From Novosphingobium sp. KA1 (GTDB taxonomy: Bacteria; Pseudomonadota; Alphaproteobacteria; Sphingomonadales; Sphingomonadaceae), in assembly GCF_017309955.1 (NCBI RefSeq), contig NZ_CP021247.1, positions 248,001 to 312,000 on the forward strand: a DNA stretch of 64,000 bases. The letters run 5' to 3'. The position numbers were made by a program, and so were the translations under genes. Numbering within the stretch: the first letter of the stretch is position 1; each line of letters opens with the position of its first letter. The notes beneath the pieces were generated by a model. It made no database searches. It worked only from the letters and a program-made list of their open reading frames with translations, and was not told where the DNA came from. Below are positions 16,111 through 24,879 of the stretch, piece by piece.

Positions 16111-18315
16111 ATGGATCGCAAATTTCGCCCCGCTCGCAGGGTTCTCGCTACCGGCACCATTCTCGCCGCGCTTACCGTTCCTTTCGCAGCTCAGGCCGCA
16201 ACTCCGCAGGAGCTGGCGCACTGGAAGGCCGAGGCCGCGCGCGTCACGATCACCCGCGATGACTGGGGCATCGCCCACGTCCACGGCAAGAGCGACGCCG
16301 ATGCGGTGTTCGGCGCGATCTATGCCCAGGCGGAAGACGATTTTCCCCGCATCGAGGCCAATTACCTCACCGCGCTCGGCCGCACGGCGGAAGCCGAAGG
16401 TGAAAGCGCGATCTGGCAGGACTTGCGCCAGCGCCTCTTCGTCGACCCCGAGGACCTGAAGGCACAGTATCGCCAGAGCCCGCAATGGCTGCGCGCGCTG
16501 ATGGACAGCTGGGCGGACGGGCTCAACTACTACCTCGCCACCCATGCCGCGGTGAAACCCAGGGTGCTCACCCGGTTCGAGCCGTGGATGGCGCTTTCCT
16601 TCACCGAAGGCAGCATCGGCGGCGACATCGAGCAGATCTCGCTGACCCAGCTCCAGGGCTTCTATGAGCATCGCCGCGTGCCCCGCACCGCGCTGGAAAC
16701 CGGCGCGCTGGTGAAGGAGCCGAGCGGCTCCAACGGCATCGCCATCGCCCCGGCCAACACCGCCAACGGCCATGCGCTGCTGCTGATCAACCCGCACACC
16801 AGCTTCTATTTCCGCGCCGAACTGCAGATGACCAGCGATGCCGGGCTCAATGCCTATGGCGCCTCCACCTGGGGCCAGTTCTTCATCTATCAGGGTTTCA
16901 ACCCGAAGATCGGCTGGATGCACACCTCCTCGACCGTCGACAACATCGACCAGTTCGCCGAGACCATCGAGAGCAAGGACGGCCGCACCGTCTACCGCTA
17001 CGGCAAGGAACTGCGCCCGGTGGAAACCCGCGAGGTCACGCTCTCCTTCCGCCAGGCGGACGGCACCCTGGCCGCGCGCAGCTTCACCACCTATCGCACC
17101 CACCACGGCCCGATCGTGGCGGAGGCAGAGGGCAAGTGGATTGCCGAGGCGCTGATGTGGAAGCCGATCCCGGCGCTTCAGCAAAGCTGGCTGCGCACCA
17201 AGACCAGCGACCTTGCCTCCTACATGAAGGTCGCCGAGGCGCAGGCCAATTCCTCCAACGACACCCTGCTGGCCGACGCCAAGGGCGAGATCGCCTACCT
17301 GCACCCGCAGTTCGTTCCCCTGCGCGACAATCGCTTCGACTATCGCGAGCCGGTCGACGGCGCCGATCCGGCCACCGACTGGAAGGGCCTGCACGCCGTC
17401 AAGACCCTGCCCAACGTGCTCGATCCCAAGGTCGGCTGGGTCCACAACACCAACGACTGGCCCTGGGACGCAGCCGGGCCGGACAGCCCCAAGGCGGCCG
17501 ATTTTCCCCGCTACATGGATCAGGTCGGTCCCAACTATCGCGGCGTCCACGCCGACGAAGTGCTGACCGGCAAGCACGACTTCACGCCCCAGCGCCTGAT
17601 CGCCGCCGCCTATGACAGCCACCTGCCCGCCTTCGCGGTGCTGCTGCCGCAGCTTGCCGCCGATTACGACGCCCTTCCCGCCAGCGATCCGCTCAAAGCC
17701 GCCCTTGCCGCGCCGATCGCCCTGCTGCGGGCATGGGATTGCCGCTGGAGCGCCCAGTCGAAGGAGACCACGCTGGCGGTGTTCTGGGGCGATACGCTGG
17801 GCGGCAAGTTCAACGCCGATGCGAAGAAAGCCCGGCTCAACCTGCCCGACTACATCGCCCGCCGCACCACCCCCGAACAGCGCCTTGCCGCACTGTCCGA
17901 AGCGGCGGCGCGGCTGACGCGGGACTTCGGCGGCTGGCAAGTGGCCTGGGGCGAGGTCAATCGCTTCCAGCGCCTCGACGCCGCCATCAAACCCCACTTC
18001 GACGATGCGCAGGCGTCGATCCCGGTGCCGTTCACCTCGGCAATCTGGGGCTCGCTCGCCTCGTTCGGGGCCAAGCCCTATCCGGACACGAAGAAGTATT
18101 ACGGCACCAGCGGCAACAGCTTTGTCGCCGTGGTCGAATTCGGTCCCAAGGTGCGCGCCTGGGCTGTGAGTGCGGGCGGCGAGAGCGGCAATCCGGCCTC
18201 GCCCCATTTCCGCGATCAGGCCCAGCGTTATGCAGACGGCGCGCTGCGGCCGGTCTACTTCTATCCCGAGGATCTCAGCGGGCACGTGACCCGGGCCTAC
18301 CAGCCGGGCGAATGA
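16111..18315 (+). CDS. Penicillin-acylase-family Ntn hydrolase (acyl-homoserine-lactone acylase-like)
   Basis: 734 residues, exported (signal MDRKFRPARRVLATGTILAA to about residue 30). Made as a precursor that would self-cleave before Ser207 (EPSG/SNGIAIAP), which becomes the N-terminal nucleophile of the beta chain. The upstream segment with VTITRDDWGIAHVHG and YAQAEDDFPRIE matches the alpha chain of the PvdQ/AAC/QuiP branch. NPHTSFYFRAELQMTS and the later VHNTNDWPWD are beta-chain family motifs. The members closest in pattern hydrolyse amide bonds of long-chain N-acyl-homoserine lactones or related acyl amides; the substrate is not proven. It stands alone after the che operon terminator. 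Confidence 0.88.
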   Translation: MDRKFRPARRVLATGTILAALTVPFAAQAATPQELAHWKAEAARVTITRDDWGIAHVHGKSDADAVFGAIYAQAEDDFPRIEANYLTALGRTAEAEGESAIWQDLRQRLFVDPEDLKAQYRQSPQWLRALMDSWADGLNYYLATHAAVKPRVLTRFEPWMALSFTEGSIGGDIEQISLTQLQGFYEHRRVPRTALETGALVKEPSGSNGIAIAPANTANGHALLLINPHTSFYFRAELQMTSDAGLNAYGASTWGQFFIYQGFNPKIGWMHTSSTVDNIDQFAETIESKDGRTVYRYGKELRPVETREVTLSFRQADGTLAARSFTTYRTHHGPIVAEAEGKWIAEALMWKPIPALQQSWLRTKTSDLASYMKVAEAQANSSNDTLLADAKGEIAYLHPQFVPLRDNRFDYREPVDGADPATDWKGLHAVKTLPNVLDPKVGWVHNTNDWPWDAAGPDSPKAADFPRYMDQVGPNYRGVHADEVLTGKHDFTPQRLIAAAYDSHLPAFAVLLPQLAADYDALPASDPLKAALAAPIALLRAWDCRWSAQSKETTLAVFWGDTLGGKFNADAKKARLNLPDYIARRTTPEQRLAALSEAAARLTRDFGGWQVAWGEVNRFQRLDAAIKPHFDDAQASIPVPFTSAIWGSLASFGAKPYPDTKKYYGTSGNSFVAVVEFGPKVRAWAVSAGGESGNPASPHFRDQAQRYADGALRPVYFYPEDLSGHVTRAYQPGE

Positions 18316-18326
18316 GCCAATGCAAA

Positions 18327-18366
18327 AAGGCCCGCGGATCCTTGCGATCCGCGGGCCTTCTCTTTT
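18327..18366. terminator. Strong bidirectional terminator
   Basis: AAGGCCCGCGGATC (18327-18340) and GATCCGCGGGCCTT (18346-18359) form a perfect 14-pair stem with a five-base loop. It is flanked by AAAA on the left and CTCTTTT on the right. It separates the converging acylase and chemoreceptor genes. Confidence 0.85.
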
Positions 18367-18390
18367 ACCCAAACGCTGGCTCGGCGCCCG

Positions 18391-20538
18391 TCAGGCCACG
18401 TAGGCCAGCCGGGTCGGGCCACGCATCTCGCCGGTATCGAAACGCGCCGCCTGATCGTTGAGCGAGCCCGCCTCGGTCGTCAGGTTGCGGGCGGCGGCGG
18501 AGGTCTCCTCCACCATCGCCGCGTTCTGCTGGGTCGAGTGATCCATGGTCGAGACCGCCACGCTGATCTGGCTGATCGCGGTGGACTGCGCCTGGTTGTC
18601 CTCGGCCATCTGGCCGAGCAGCTTGTGCACTTCGCCGACACCGCCCGAGATATGCTCGAAGGCACCATCGACGCGCTGCACCGCATCGACCGCAGTGACG
18701 ATGTCGGTCTGCGTCACGGTAAGCTGGTCACGCGCACGCTTGGCCTCTTCCTCGGCCCGCATGGCGAGCGCCGAGACGAGATCGGCCACCACCGCAAAGC
18801 CGCGACCGGCATCGCCGGCGCGGCCCGCCTCGACCGCGGCATTCATGGCGAGAACGCGGGTCTGGAAGGCGATCTTGTCGACCCCCTCGATCACCTGGTC
18901 GATACCCTTGGCGCTCTGGCTGACACGGTCCATCGCTGCGACGGCCTCCCCGGCGACGGAACGGCCGCTGGTGACGGTCGAAAGGGCCTCGTCGGCGCGG
19001 CTGACGGTCTGCGCGGAAGCCGTGGCCGAGGCCTTGAGGCGCTGGTCGATCTGCACCAGCGCCGCCGAGGTCTCTTCCAGGCTGGCGGCATTGGCTTCGG
19101 TACGGCGCGCCAGGTCTTCGGAGGCCTGCGCGATTTCCATCGAGCCCGAACGGATGCCCCCGGCGCTGAGCGCGACGGCACCGATCATCCGGCGCAATTC
19201 GCCGAGCGCGGCGTTGAAGTTGGCCTTGAGCGCGGCATAACCGGCCGGGAACGCCGCCGTGATCTCGGCAGTCAGATCGCCCCGCGTCAGCGCGTCGAGC
19301 CCGGCGCCGATGGCGGTGGTGACGATCTTCTGCTCTTCGGCAGCGCGGTGGTCGGCCTCGGCGCGGTCGGCGGCAGCCTGGCGGAACACGTCGGCAGCAC
19401 GCGCCATCGTGCCGATCTCGTCCTGACGGTCGAGTTCGGGGATCGCGCAGTTCTCACCGCCGGCGAGGCGGTCGACCGCATCGCTCAGCCGCGCCATCGG
19501 ACGGCCGATGATGCCGCCGGCGGCAAAGAACAGGCTGGCAAGCACGGCGGCCACGATGACCAGGCCGCCCAGCACAAGTTGCCAGGCGATCGTGCGCGCC
19601 GGAGCGGCCACGGTCGCCTCGGGAACGTCGAGCACCAGCGCCCAGGTGGTGTTGAGGTTGTCGAGATGGATCGGACGGACCACGCGGCGGGTCGGCACGC
19701 CGGCAACGTCGAGGTTCGGCAGGACCCGGGTCTCACCCGATGCCAGCGCCGCCTTCACTTCGTCGAGCCCCGCGCCTTCATAGGCCTTGCCCAGCAAGGC
19801 GGCATCGGGGTTCGACACCCACATCGCCGAGGACGACAGCAGCATGACCCGGCCCGTGCCGAATGGCTTCAGCGCACCGAGACGCTCCGCGATCGAGCCC
19901 AGTTCCATGTCGACACCGGCAACGCCGATCACCTTGTCGCCCGAGCGCACCGGCTGGGTGATCGAGGTCATCAGCACCTGCTTGCCGTCGAGTTCATAAG
20001 CATAAGGATCGACGATGGCGCCCTTGCCGCTGTCGAAGGCGGCCTTGAAGTAGGGCTTTTCGTATGCCCCCTCCTCGTTGTTGGGCTGCTGGGTGAGAAC
20101 GCCGTTGCTCTTCACCCAATAAGGAGTGAAGTTGCCGTTCGGCGACGAGCCGGGACGTCCGCCCTTGCCCGCGTCGGGACCGTCCCACTGATCGGGCACG
20201 ATCATCACCCAGCTACCCAGAGCGGCCTTGGATTCGAGCAGGTCGGTCTTGAGAACCGCCAGCGCAGTGCCGCGATCGCGCGCGCCGGAAGCGTGCATCT
20301 TGCCGAGCGCCGAGGCCTCCGCCCGCGCGGTTGCCTCGAACGTGGCGATATCGGCCTTGACCTGATTGCCCTCGGCATCGGCCTGGGCGATCGCGGCATC
20401 GTCGGAAAGCTTGCCGACGGCGGTGCCGGTCTCGAACACGACGGCGGAGAAGCCGAGCACCAGCAGGACAGCGATCGCCAGGCCGGCAACCGTCATCAGC
20501 TTGCCCGCTATGTGCAGGCGGTTGAACAGGTCAGTCAT
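18391..20538 (-). CDS. Methyl-accepting chemotaxis protein with dCache sensor and variant signalling tip
   Basis: About 715 residues. TM1 lies about 15-36, followed by a 275-residue periplasmic dCache-type sensor ([32 protein letters not shown] in parts, [19 protein letters not shown]). TM2 is about 315-340, then HAMP and a signalling domain. The tip reads [19 protein letters not shown], where the usual sequence is [18 protein letters not shown]. CheA/CheW contact residues are therefore altered, including Asn to Arg. An ATG pair opens the gene; the second (20538) has the better spacing to GGAG. It is 21 bases downstream of the porin gene and probably co-transcribed with it. Ligand unknown; dCache receptors often sense amino acids or organic acids. 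Confidence 0.9.
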   Translation of the reverse strand: MTDLFNRLHIAGKLMTVAGLAIAVLLVLGFSAVVFETGTAVGKLSDDAAIAQADAEGNQVKADIATFEATARAEASALGKMHASGARDRGTALAVLKTDLLESKAALGSWVMIVPDQWDGPDAGKGGRPGSSPNGNFTPYWVKSNGVLTQQPNNEEGAYEKPYFKAAFDSGKGAIVDPYAYELDGKQVLMTSITQPVRSGDKVIGVAGVDMELGSIAERLGALKPFGTGRVMLLSSSAMWVSNPDAALLGKAYEGAGLDEVKAALASGETRVLPNLDVAGVPTRRVVRPIHLDNLNTTWALVLDVPEATVAAPARTIAWQLVLGGLVIVAAVLASLFFAAGGIIGRPMARLSDAVDRLAGGENCAIPELDRQDEIGTMARAADVFRQAAADRAEADHRAAEEQKIVTTAIGAGLDALTRGDLTAEITAAFPAGYAALKANFNAALGELRRMIGAVALSAGGIRSGSMEIAQASEDLARRTEANAASLEETSAALVQIDQRLKASATASAQTVSRADEALSTVTSGRSVAGEAVAAMDRVSQSAKGIDQVIEGVDKIAFQTRVLAMNAAVEAGRAGDAGRGFAVVADLVSALAMRAEEEAKRARDQLTVTQTDIVTAVDAVQRVDGAFEHISGGVGEVHKLLGQMAEDNQAQSTAISQISVAVSTMDHSTQQNAAMVEETSAAARNLTTEAGSLNDQAARFDTGEMRGPTRLAYVA

Positions 20539-20562
20539 CATGAAGCTCCAGCGGAAACGGGA

Positions 20563-21282
20563 TCAGAATGCGGCGCTGAGGGACAGCAGCGCGGCGCCGT
20601 CGGCCTGCGCGCCGCGGCTGAGGTCGGTATCGATATAGGACAGGCCGAAAGTCAGCTTGCCGAGCGCGACGTCGGCGCCCAGCTGCCAGTAATAGTAGCC
20701 GCCGGACTTGGGGCTGATCGCGCCCTTGCTGCGGCCGCCATGGGCCTTGAGAGTGATCGGCGTGCCGGGAACCGGGACCGCCGTCTCGCCGTAAAGATAG
20801 AGATGATCGCCGCCGAGTGCGGCCTGGTCCCAGCTGTAGCCGCTGCCCAGCGTGGCGCGCAGCAGGCCAAAGTCATGAGTCAGCTTGGCGGTGGTCTCGA
20901 AGTACTCGATCTTCCCGCTGCCTTCCCCGCCAGGATAGCTGTAGTAGGCCAGCGCAACGTCAAGGCTGGTCCGCTTGGCGACGGAACCGGCCCAGCCGCC
21001 GTAGAAGTCGACCTCGGTCGGGCCGTAGCGGTCACCCATGCCGAGCGACGACGACCAGGTACCCAGGTAGGCCCCGCTCTTGTGCGAAAGGTTGATGGTG
21101 CCCTGCACGGCGGGATCCTTGCCGGTCAGCGATATGCCGCGAAAGCGGTAGTCACTGATCAGCGTGATACCGCCGGAAACGGTGATGGCCGGTACTTCCT
21201 CCTGGGCCTGCGCTTGAGATGGGGCGATTGCGGAAAATAGCATGGCAATCGGGGCGAACCCCGAAAGAACGGCAAGACGCAT
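20563..21282 (-). CDS. TorF-family putative outer-membrane porin
   Basis: 239 residues. ATG 21282 follows AGAGGA with five bases and gives a signal peptide ending AQAQ. The mature protein begins with VSGGITLISDYRFRGISLTG, the diagnostic opening of the Gcw_chp/TorF (TIGR02001) family, followed by barrel strands and a C-terminal ALLSLSAAF ending in phenylalanine. Members form outer-membrane barrels of unknown cargo, often beside sensory or TonB genes. The adjoining downstream chemoreceptor (21 bases) suggests that solute entry and sensing are linked, which is inference. Confidence 0.85.
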   Translation of the reverse strand: MRLAVLSGFAPIAMLFSAIAPSQAQAQEEVPAITVSGGITLISDYRFRGISLTGKDPAVQGTINLSHKSGAYLGTWSSSLGMGDRYGPTEVDFYGGWAGSVAKRTSLDVALAYYSYPGGEGSGKIEYFETTAKLTHDFGLLRATLGSGYSWDQAALGGDHLYLYGETAVPVPGTPITLKAHGGRSKGAISPKSGGYYYWQLGADVALGKLTFGLSYIDTDLSRGAQADGAALLSLSAAF

Positions 21283-21449
21283 GAAAGTCCTCTTCCCGGG
21301 ACGTTGACAGACCTTGCCATTATAGGATGGCTTCCCCCTCCCCGCGCCGAAGGCGGCGGAAACAGCCGCGGCAGCCGCTGCGAATGTGCGCACTACTTGT
21401 CCGCGCCGCCGATAGCCCGGGCCGATTTAGCCGCCAGCAAACGCGAAAA

Positions 21450-21477
21450 GTGCGGCGGACACGAATGTCCGCCGCAC
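21450..21477 (-). terminator. Rho-independent terminator of the small exported-protein gene
   Basis: GTGCGGCGGACA (21450-21461) and TGTCCGCCGCAC (21466-21477) pair perfectly around a four-base loop. On the minus strand TTTTCG follows. It lies 63 bases past the stop codon of the gene ending at 21541. Confidence 0.75.
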
Positions 21478-21540
21478 CCTTCGGGCCAACCGGGGTTACT
21501 GGATGGGCCCGGACAGGGAGCCGAAGCTCCCGTCTCGCGG

Positions 21541-21927
21541 TCAGGGGAGAACGAAGATCCAGCCGCCCAGCAGGCCGGTCGAAGCCGACGAGCCGCCCGA
21601 AGCGCCAGCCGTGTTGCCATTTTGCGAACCGGCAAAGCCCAGCGAGGTCGAGCTGCCCTGCTGACCGGTGGTCGAGGTCTGGTTGCTGGCGCTGCCGGTG
21701 TTGTTGCCGTTGATCACGGCAACACCCGAGCCGTTCGAATTGGCACCGGCAGTGGACTGCTGCGTGGTGGTGCCGAACAGCAGCGATCCGCTGCTGCCCA
21801 CGCTCGATGCGCTGGCACCGCTGGTGGACGAGGAGGTGGCGCCGCCAACGGCGATACCAGCCTGGGCCGCCATGGCCGGGGAAACGAGAGCCATGCTGGC
21901 GACGACCGAAACAAGAGCCTTCTTCAT
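21541..21927 (-). CDS. Exported Gly/Ser/Thr/Asn/Gln-rich low-complexity protein
   Basis: 128 residues. A Sec signal (MKKALVSVVASMALVSPAMA) leads into a sequence made almost only of small and polar residues: GVAVINGNNTGSASNQTS, GQQGSSTSLGFAGSQNGN, SGGSSASTGLLGG, ending WIFVLP. There are no cysteines and almost no charged residues after the signal. The Gly/Asn/Gln/Ser make-up resembles secreted amyloid or matrix proteins, but I see no exact curlin repeat. The second ATG of a pair (21927) has better spacing from AAGGA. It lies downstream of a second polar-rich exported protein, with about 94 bases between. Function unknown. Confidence 0.7.
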   Translation of the reverse strand: MKKALVSVVASMALVSPAMAAQAGIAVGGATSSSTSGASASSVGSSGSLLFGTTTQQSTAGANSNGSGVAVINGNNTGSASNQTSTTGQQGSSTSLGFAGSQNGNTAGASGGSSASTGLLGGWIFVLP

Positions 21928-22023
21928 CATGATCCTTCTCCATTCTCAGGGGGCGTAAAAAGAATGAGTTTCACAGTCCGCGCCCCACCATGGGACTGTA
22001 AAAAGGCGAAAACTTAGTGATTT

Positions 22024-22884
22024 TTACCGGGCGATCGCCACGTTCAGACGGGGATCGCCGGTGGCGTCCGCAGGCTGGCGCGATGCCGCCTCGGGCGTGG
22101 GATAGCCCGCCGGCGTCTGCACGGCGGCTTCCGGCACCGGCCCTGGCATGGCCTGTTCCGAGACGCCGCTGCCCATGAGGCCCAGCGCGGAACAAGCCTG
22201 CGCGGTGGACTTGTCGGGCTTGGGACCGGCGCTATCGGAGGTGCAGATCGACCAGATCATCATCGACATCAGCCGCCCTGCCAGTTCCGGCTGCCCCAGG
22301 TTGGAGGCATTGGCCGCAGCCATGCCGAACTTTTCGGCGCGGCGCAGCGATTGGCAGGACTTGTCGAAGACCGGACCCGATCCGCCGATGCTGATGCCGA
22401 TCGGCGCCGCACTGGCACCGCCACTGGCCGTGCCGCCGCAATAGTCGCTGCTGAAGCTGCTCGATGCGGCCAGCGGCACGGCGTTGTTGGTGTAGACCTT
22501 CTGGGTGCGATGGTTGGTCGAATTGAACGTGACGGCAACCCCTTGCTGGTTCGTCGACGTCGCCGTCTGCCCCTGGATCTGCCCCTGCGTCTGGGAGTTG
22601 TTGGCTTCCTGACCCTGCGTCTGGTTCGAATTCGAGCCCGACGTGGAACCGGAAACGGCGTTCGATCCCGAGGAACTGGTCGAGGTCAGGTTCCCCTGCT
22701 CGTTAACCGGCGCATTGATGTTGGTCGGATTGCTCGACGACGTTGCCCCCGACGAAGATCCAGAGTTTGCTGCAGAATTACTTCCGCTTTCCGAAGTCGT
22801 CGTCTGAGCCATGACCTGCGGCGATACAGTTGCCGCAAGTACTATCGAGGCTGCAACAATGTGCGAGTGCATGTTCCTTTTCAT
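22024..22884 (-). CDS. Exported Ser/Asn/Gln-rich protein with C-terminal cysteine domain
   Basis: 286 residues. Signal peptide (MKRNMHSHIVAASIVLAATV, cleaved near VMAQ), then about 110 residues of Ser/Asn/Gly/Gln repeats (SGSNSNQTQGQEANNSQ, TQGQIQGQTATSTNQQ). The C-terminal domain has spaced cysteines (SSDYCGG, FDKSCQSLRRAEKFG, MIWSICTSD) and ends in a Pro/Ala tail. The pattern C, then D-x2-C-x3-R-x-A, then a helix with LM and a final C recurs in other exported proteins of unknown role. It shares the short GVAV block with the following small protein. ATG 22884 follows AGGGG. Possibly an envelope or matrix component; function not assigned. Confidence 0.7.
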   Translation of the reverse strand: MKRNMHSHIVAASIVLAATVSPQVMAQTTTSESGSNSAANSGSSSGATSSSNPTNINAPVNEQGNLTSTSSSGSNAVSGSTSGSNSNQTQGQEANNSQTQGQIQGQTATSTNQQGVAVTFNSTNHRTQKVYTNNAVPLAASSSFSSDYCGGTASGGASAAPIGISIGGSGPVFDKSCQSLRRAEKFGMAAANASNLGQPELAGRLMSMMIWSICTSDSAGPKPDKSTAQACSALGLMGSGVSEQAMPGPVPEAAVQTPAGYPTPEAASRQPADATGDPRLNVAIAR

Positions 22885-23469
22885 GACCGTAACCCCTATT
22901 CCAAGCCCTCCCGGGCGGTGAAAAGAACTCACTTGATATCCACTGGACGCACTGATCCGCTCCGAAAAATTCGGAAAATCAGAGCCATCAAACGGCACAG
23001 AGAGTGTTCAAGGCACCGGGTGTCCGGGTCGCAAGGCACCGCCTACACCCCAACTGACAAGCACGAAACGCGCCCCACAGCATGGTGTATTAAGTGCGAA
23101 TTTCCCCTGGCACGGAGTGTCCGAGCACATGAATATCCCGAGTGATTACATAACACTCCGAATATTCTATTTTTGGATTTGCCCTGTTTCTTGGCACAGC
23201 CCGAAACTGCGAGGCATAAGTTGTTCCCGAAAGCCCCCGATGTCAAATGGGTCAATTTAACAGCACAATACGCACCAATACCTAAGTATCATTCGGGCGC
23301 ATCTCGATGTTATGAAATAGAAAACCCCCTGCCCCTGGCCAGGACAGTCCATTCACTGCGGTCAATGGTGGACAGTTTCAGGTTACACGTAAACGCCAAT
23401 CAGCATACAAGGCACCATCGAGGGGAGTCGAAAATCGAGTCGCTTAGTTTTGTGTAGGGAGGGAGCGAC
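22885..23469. other. AT-richer intergenic region, no gene seen
   Basis: 585 bases between the divergent exported-protein and LuxR-type genes, visibly richer in A/T than the surroundings. It holds an inverted pair CGGAGTGT (23113-23120)/ACACTCCG (23153-23160) and a second imperfect one around GTCCATT (23348-23354)/AATGGTGGAC (23364-23373). A 94-codon frame (23173-23457) has no family look and no good ribosome-binding site. Probably promoters and regulator sites for both genes. Confidence 0.4.
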
Positions 23470-23706
23470 ATGGAATCCTTGTGGGATGATTGTGAACATC
23501 TAACTTCACGCGAAATCGAAGTACTCCAATTGGTTGCACGAGGTTTATCGGCGAAGGAAATCGCCATAGAGCTCGAAATCGCAGCCTGTACGGTTGCCCG
23601 GCACGTCGAAAACGTCCGACTGAAGACTCGAACGCGCAACCGCACCCACATGATCGCGCATCTGCTCTGCAAGGGCATGCTGCAAGTGGAACCGGAATAC
23701 CTCTAG
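23470..23706 (+). CDS. Stand-alone LuxR/GerE-type helix-turn-helix protein
   Basis: 78 residues comprising only the DNA-binding domain: LTSREIEVLQLVARGLSAKEIA, read as LTSREIEVLQLVARG then LSAKEIAIELEIA, with the recognition helix TVARHVENVRLKTRTRNRT. There is no receiver, PAS or autoinducer domain in front. AGGGAGGG lies nine bases before the ATG. Its codon use and base composition are less GC-rich than its neighbours. Given its place beside two polar-rich exported proteins, it may regulate them, as CsgD (also LuxR-type) does for curli. That is inference. Confidence 0.85.
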   Translation: MESLWDDCEHLTSREIEVLQLVARGLSAKEIAIELEIAACTVARHVENVRLKTRTRNRTHMIAHLLCKGMLQVEPEYL

Positions 23707-23741
23707 GCGCGCCCTATCTGGCGCCCAAATGACCAACCGAT

Positions 23742-23796
23742 CGAACCAAAGCGCCTCTGGGCCGGCAGATTGTCCGCCCAGAGGCGCTATGGTTCG
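23742..23796. repeat. 21-base inverted repeat downstream of the LuxR-type gene
   Basis: CGAACCAAAGCGCCTCTGGGC (23742-23762, 21 bases; core AAAGCGCCTCTGGGC) pairs with its complement at 23776-23796 with one mismatch, around a 13-base spacer. No T-run follows. It could stop transcription through RNA structure or be a protein-binding site. Confidence 0.6.
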
Positions 23797-24216
23797 GGAT
23801 GGCGGTCAATAGCGAGCCGCGCAGGGACTGCGCAAAAAACACATTGCTGCGCCAGGAAGGATCGGAACAGGGACTTGTTCCACTCCTTCCCTTCGTGCGC
23901 ATGGTCCAAAAGGCCGCGCCTGCAGCTTCCGCCTTCGGGACTGTTCGGATTTGCCGATCTGACCGTACCGACGTCTGGTCATATTCGGTCAATAAAATGC
24001 TTCCCGACAATGATGAAGTCGCGCAACACGTCGGTTCTACTCCGACGTTTCGTCAATGGAAGTCGCACACGGAACAGTATCAGCCGGAGTGCTGAACATG
24101 GATTCGCAGCAACGCAGAATCCCGGCGGAGTTCAGCAAACGTTCCTGCGGAAAGGAGAATACGACAGGAAGCGCCCCGCGCTTCCCGCTCACCTCTGCCA
24201 AAACTGCTGGAAAAGG
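23797..24216. other. Region without a supported gene beside tRNA-Lys
   Basis: 420 bases on the 3' side of tRNA-Lys. Open frames of up to 150 codons cross it but show no family features, no plausible start context and uneven composition. I see no duplicated tRNA 3' end and no integrase, so an island boundary is not supported. Confidence 0.35.
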
Positions 24217-24292
24217 TGGTGAGCCCTGCTGGGTTCGAACCAGCGACCTACTGATTAAAAGTCAGTTGCTCTACCGACTGAGCTAAGGGCCC
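24217..24292 (-). tRNA. tRNA-Lys (anticodon UUU)
   Basis: 76 bases including an encoded CCA. On the minus strand the acceptor arm GGGCCCT pairs with AGGGCTC (one G-U). The D arm has AGCTCAGTCGGTAGAGC, the anticodon loop is CTTTTAA with TTT, and the T arm has GGTTCGAACC. Confidence 0.97.
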
Positions 24293-24330
24293 CCGTTGCC
24301 GGGCGCGGCCGTGAACGGCTGCGGAAGGGG

Positions 24331-24840
24331 TCACCTAGGGGTAGGGAGAGCCTTGGTCAAGCGGGCATGAAGCTGGTTTATCGTCAGACCCGTCAATGGA
24401 TCGCGCCAGGTGCCCGCAATCCTGCGCGCGGGGCCCAGCACGAAGTCGCGCGAACGGAAGGCCGGATGGGGGATAACCAGACTCTGATCGCCCTCACCCG
24501 CCGCCCAGGGACCGCCGTTCCACAGCACGATATCGAGATCGAGCACCCGCGAGCCCCAAGCCGCTCCGCGGCGCCGACGACCGAACTTGTGCTCGACCTT
24601 CTGTAACTTGTGCAAAACCTCGTCAGGCTCGCGCCTGGTGCGGATCAGCGCCACGCCGTTGGCATAGCGGCGCCGGGACGGGCCGAGCGGCGCGCTGTCG
24701 ATCACGGGAGAGGCGGTCAGCACCTCATACTTGCCATTATCCAGCGAATCCAGTGCAGCGGCGAGCACCTTGCGCGGGGCGCCATGGCGCGGATGACGCA
24801 TGTTGGAGCCGAGCGCGATCAGATAGGTGTGTTTCGCCAA
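24331..24840 (-). CDS. folK: 2-amino-4-hydroxy-6-hydroxymethyldihydropteridine diphosphokinase
   Basis: 169 residues. Transfers pyrophosphate from ATP to 6-hydroxymethyl-7,8-dihydropterin in folate synthesis. Family features: LIALGSNMRHPRHGAP at the start, NGVALIRTRREPDEVLHKLQ in the middle (in parts), WGSRVLDLDIVLW with the paired aspartates for magnesium, and IPHPAFRSRDFVLGP. The start is TTG at 24840, with GGGGAG nine bases before it; no ATG lies ahead of the conserved LIALGSN. It follows the amidase gene by 39 bases on the same strand. Confidence 0.93.
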   Translation of the reverse strand: MAKHTYLIALGSNMRHPRHGAPRKVLAAALDSLDNGKYEVLTASPVIDSAPLGPSRRRYANGVALIRTRREPDEVLHKLQKVEHKFGRRRRGAAWGSRVLDLDIVLWNGGPWAAGEGDQSLVIPHPAFRSRDFVLGPARRIAGTWRDPLTGLTINQLHARLTKALPTPR

Positions 24841-24879
24841 GGTACCCGGCTCCCCCGCGTGTTGTTCGGATGTGGCGGC

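Noticed and set aside
23173..23457. A 94-codon gene before the LuxR-type gene
   Set aside because: No ribosome-binding site, no recognisable pattern and it covers an AT-rich probable regulatory region.
23797..24292. Genomic island attached at tRNA-Lys
   Set aside because: No integrase, no repeated tRNA 3' end and no mobility gene; AT-rich patch alone is weak evidence.
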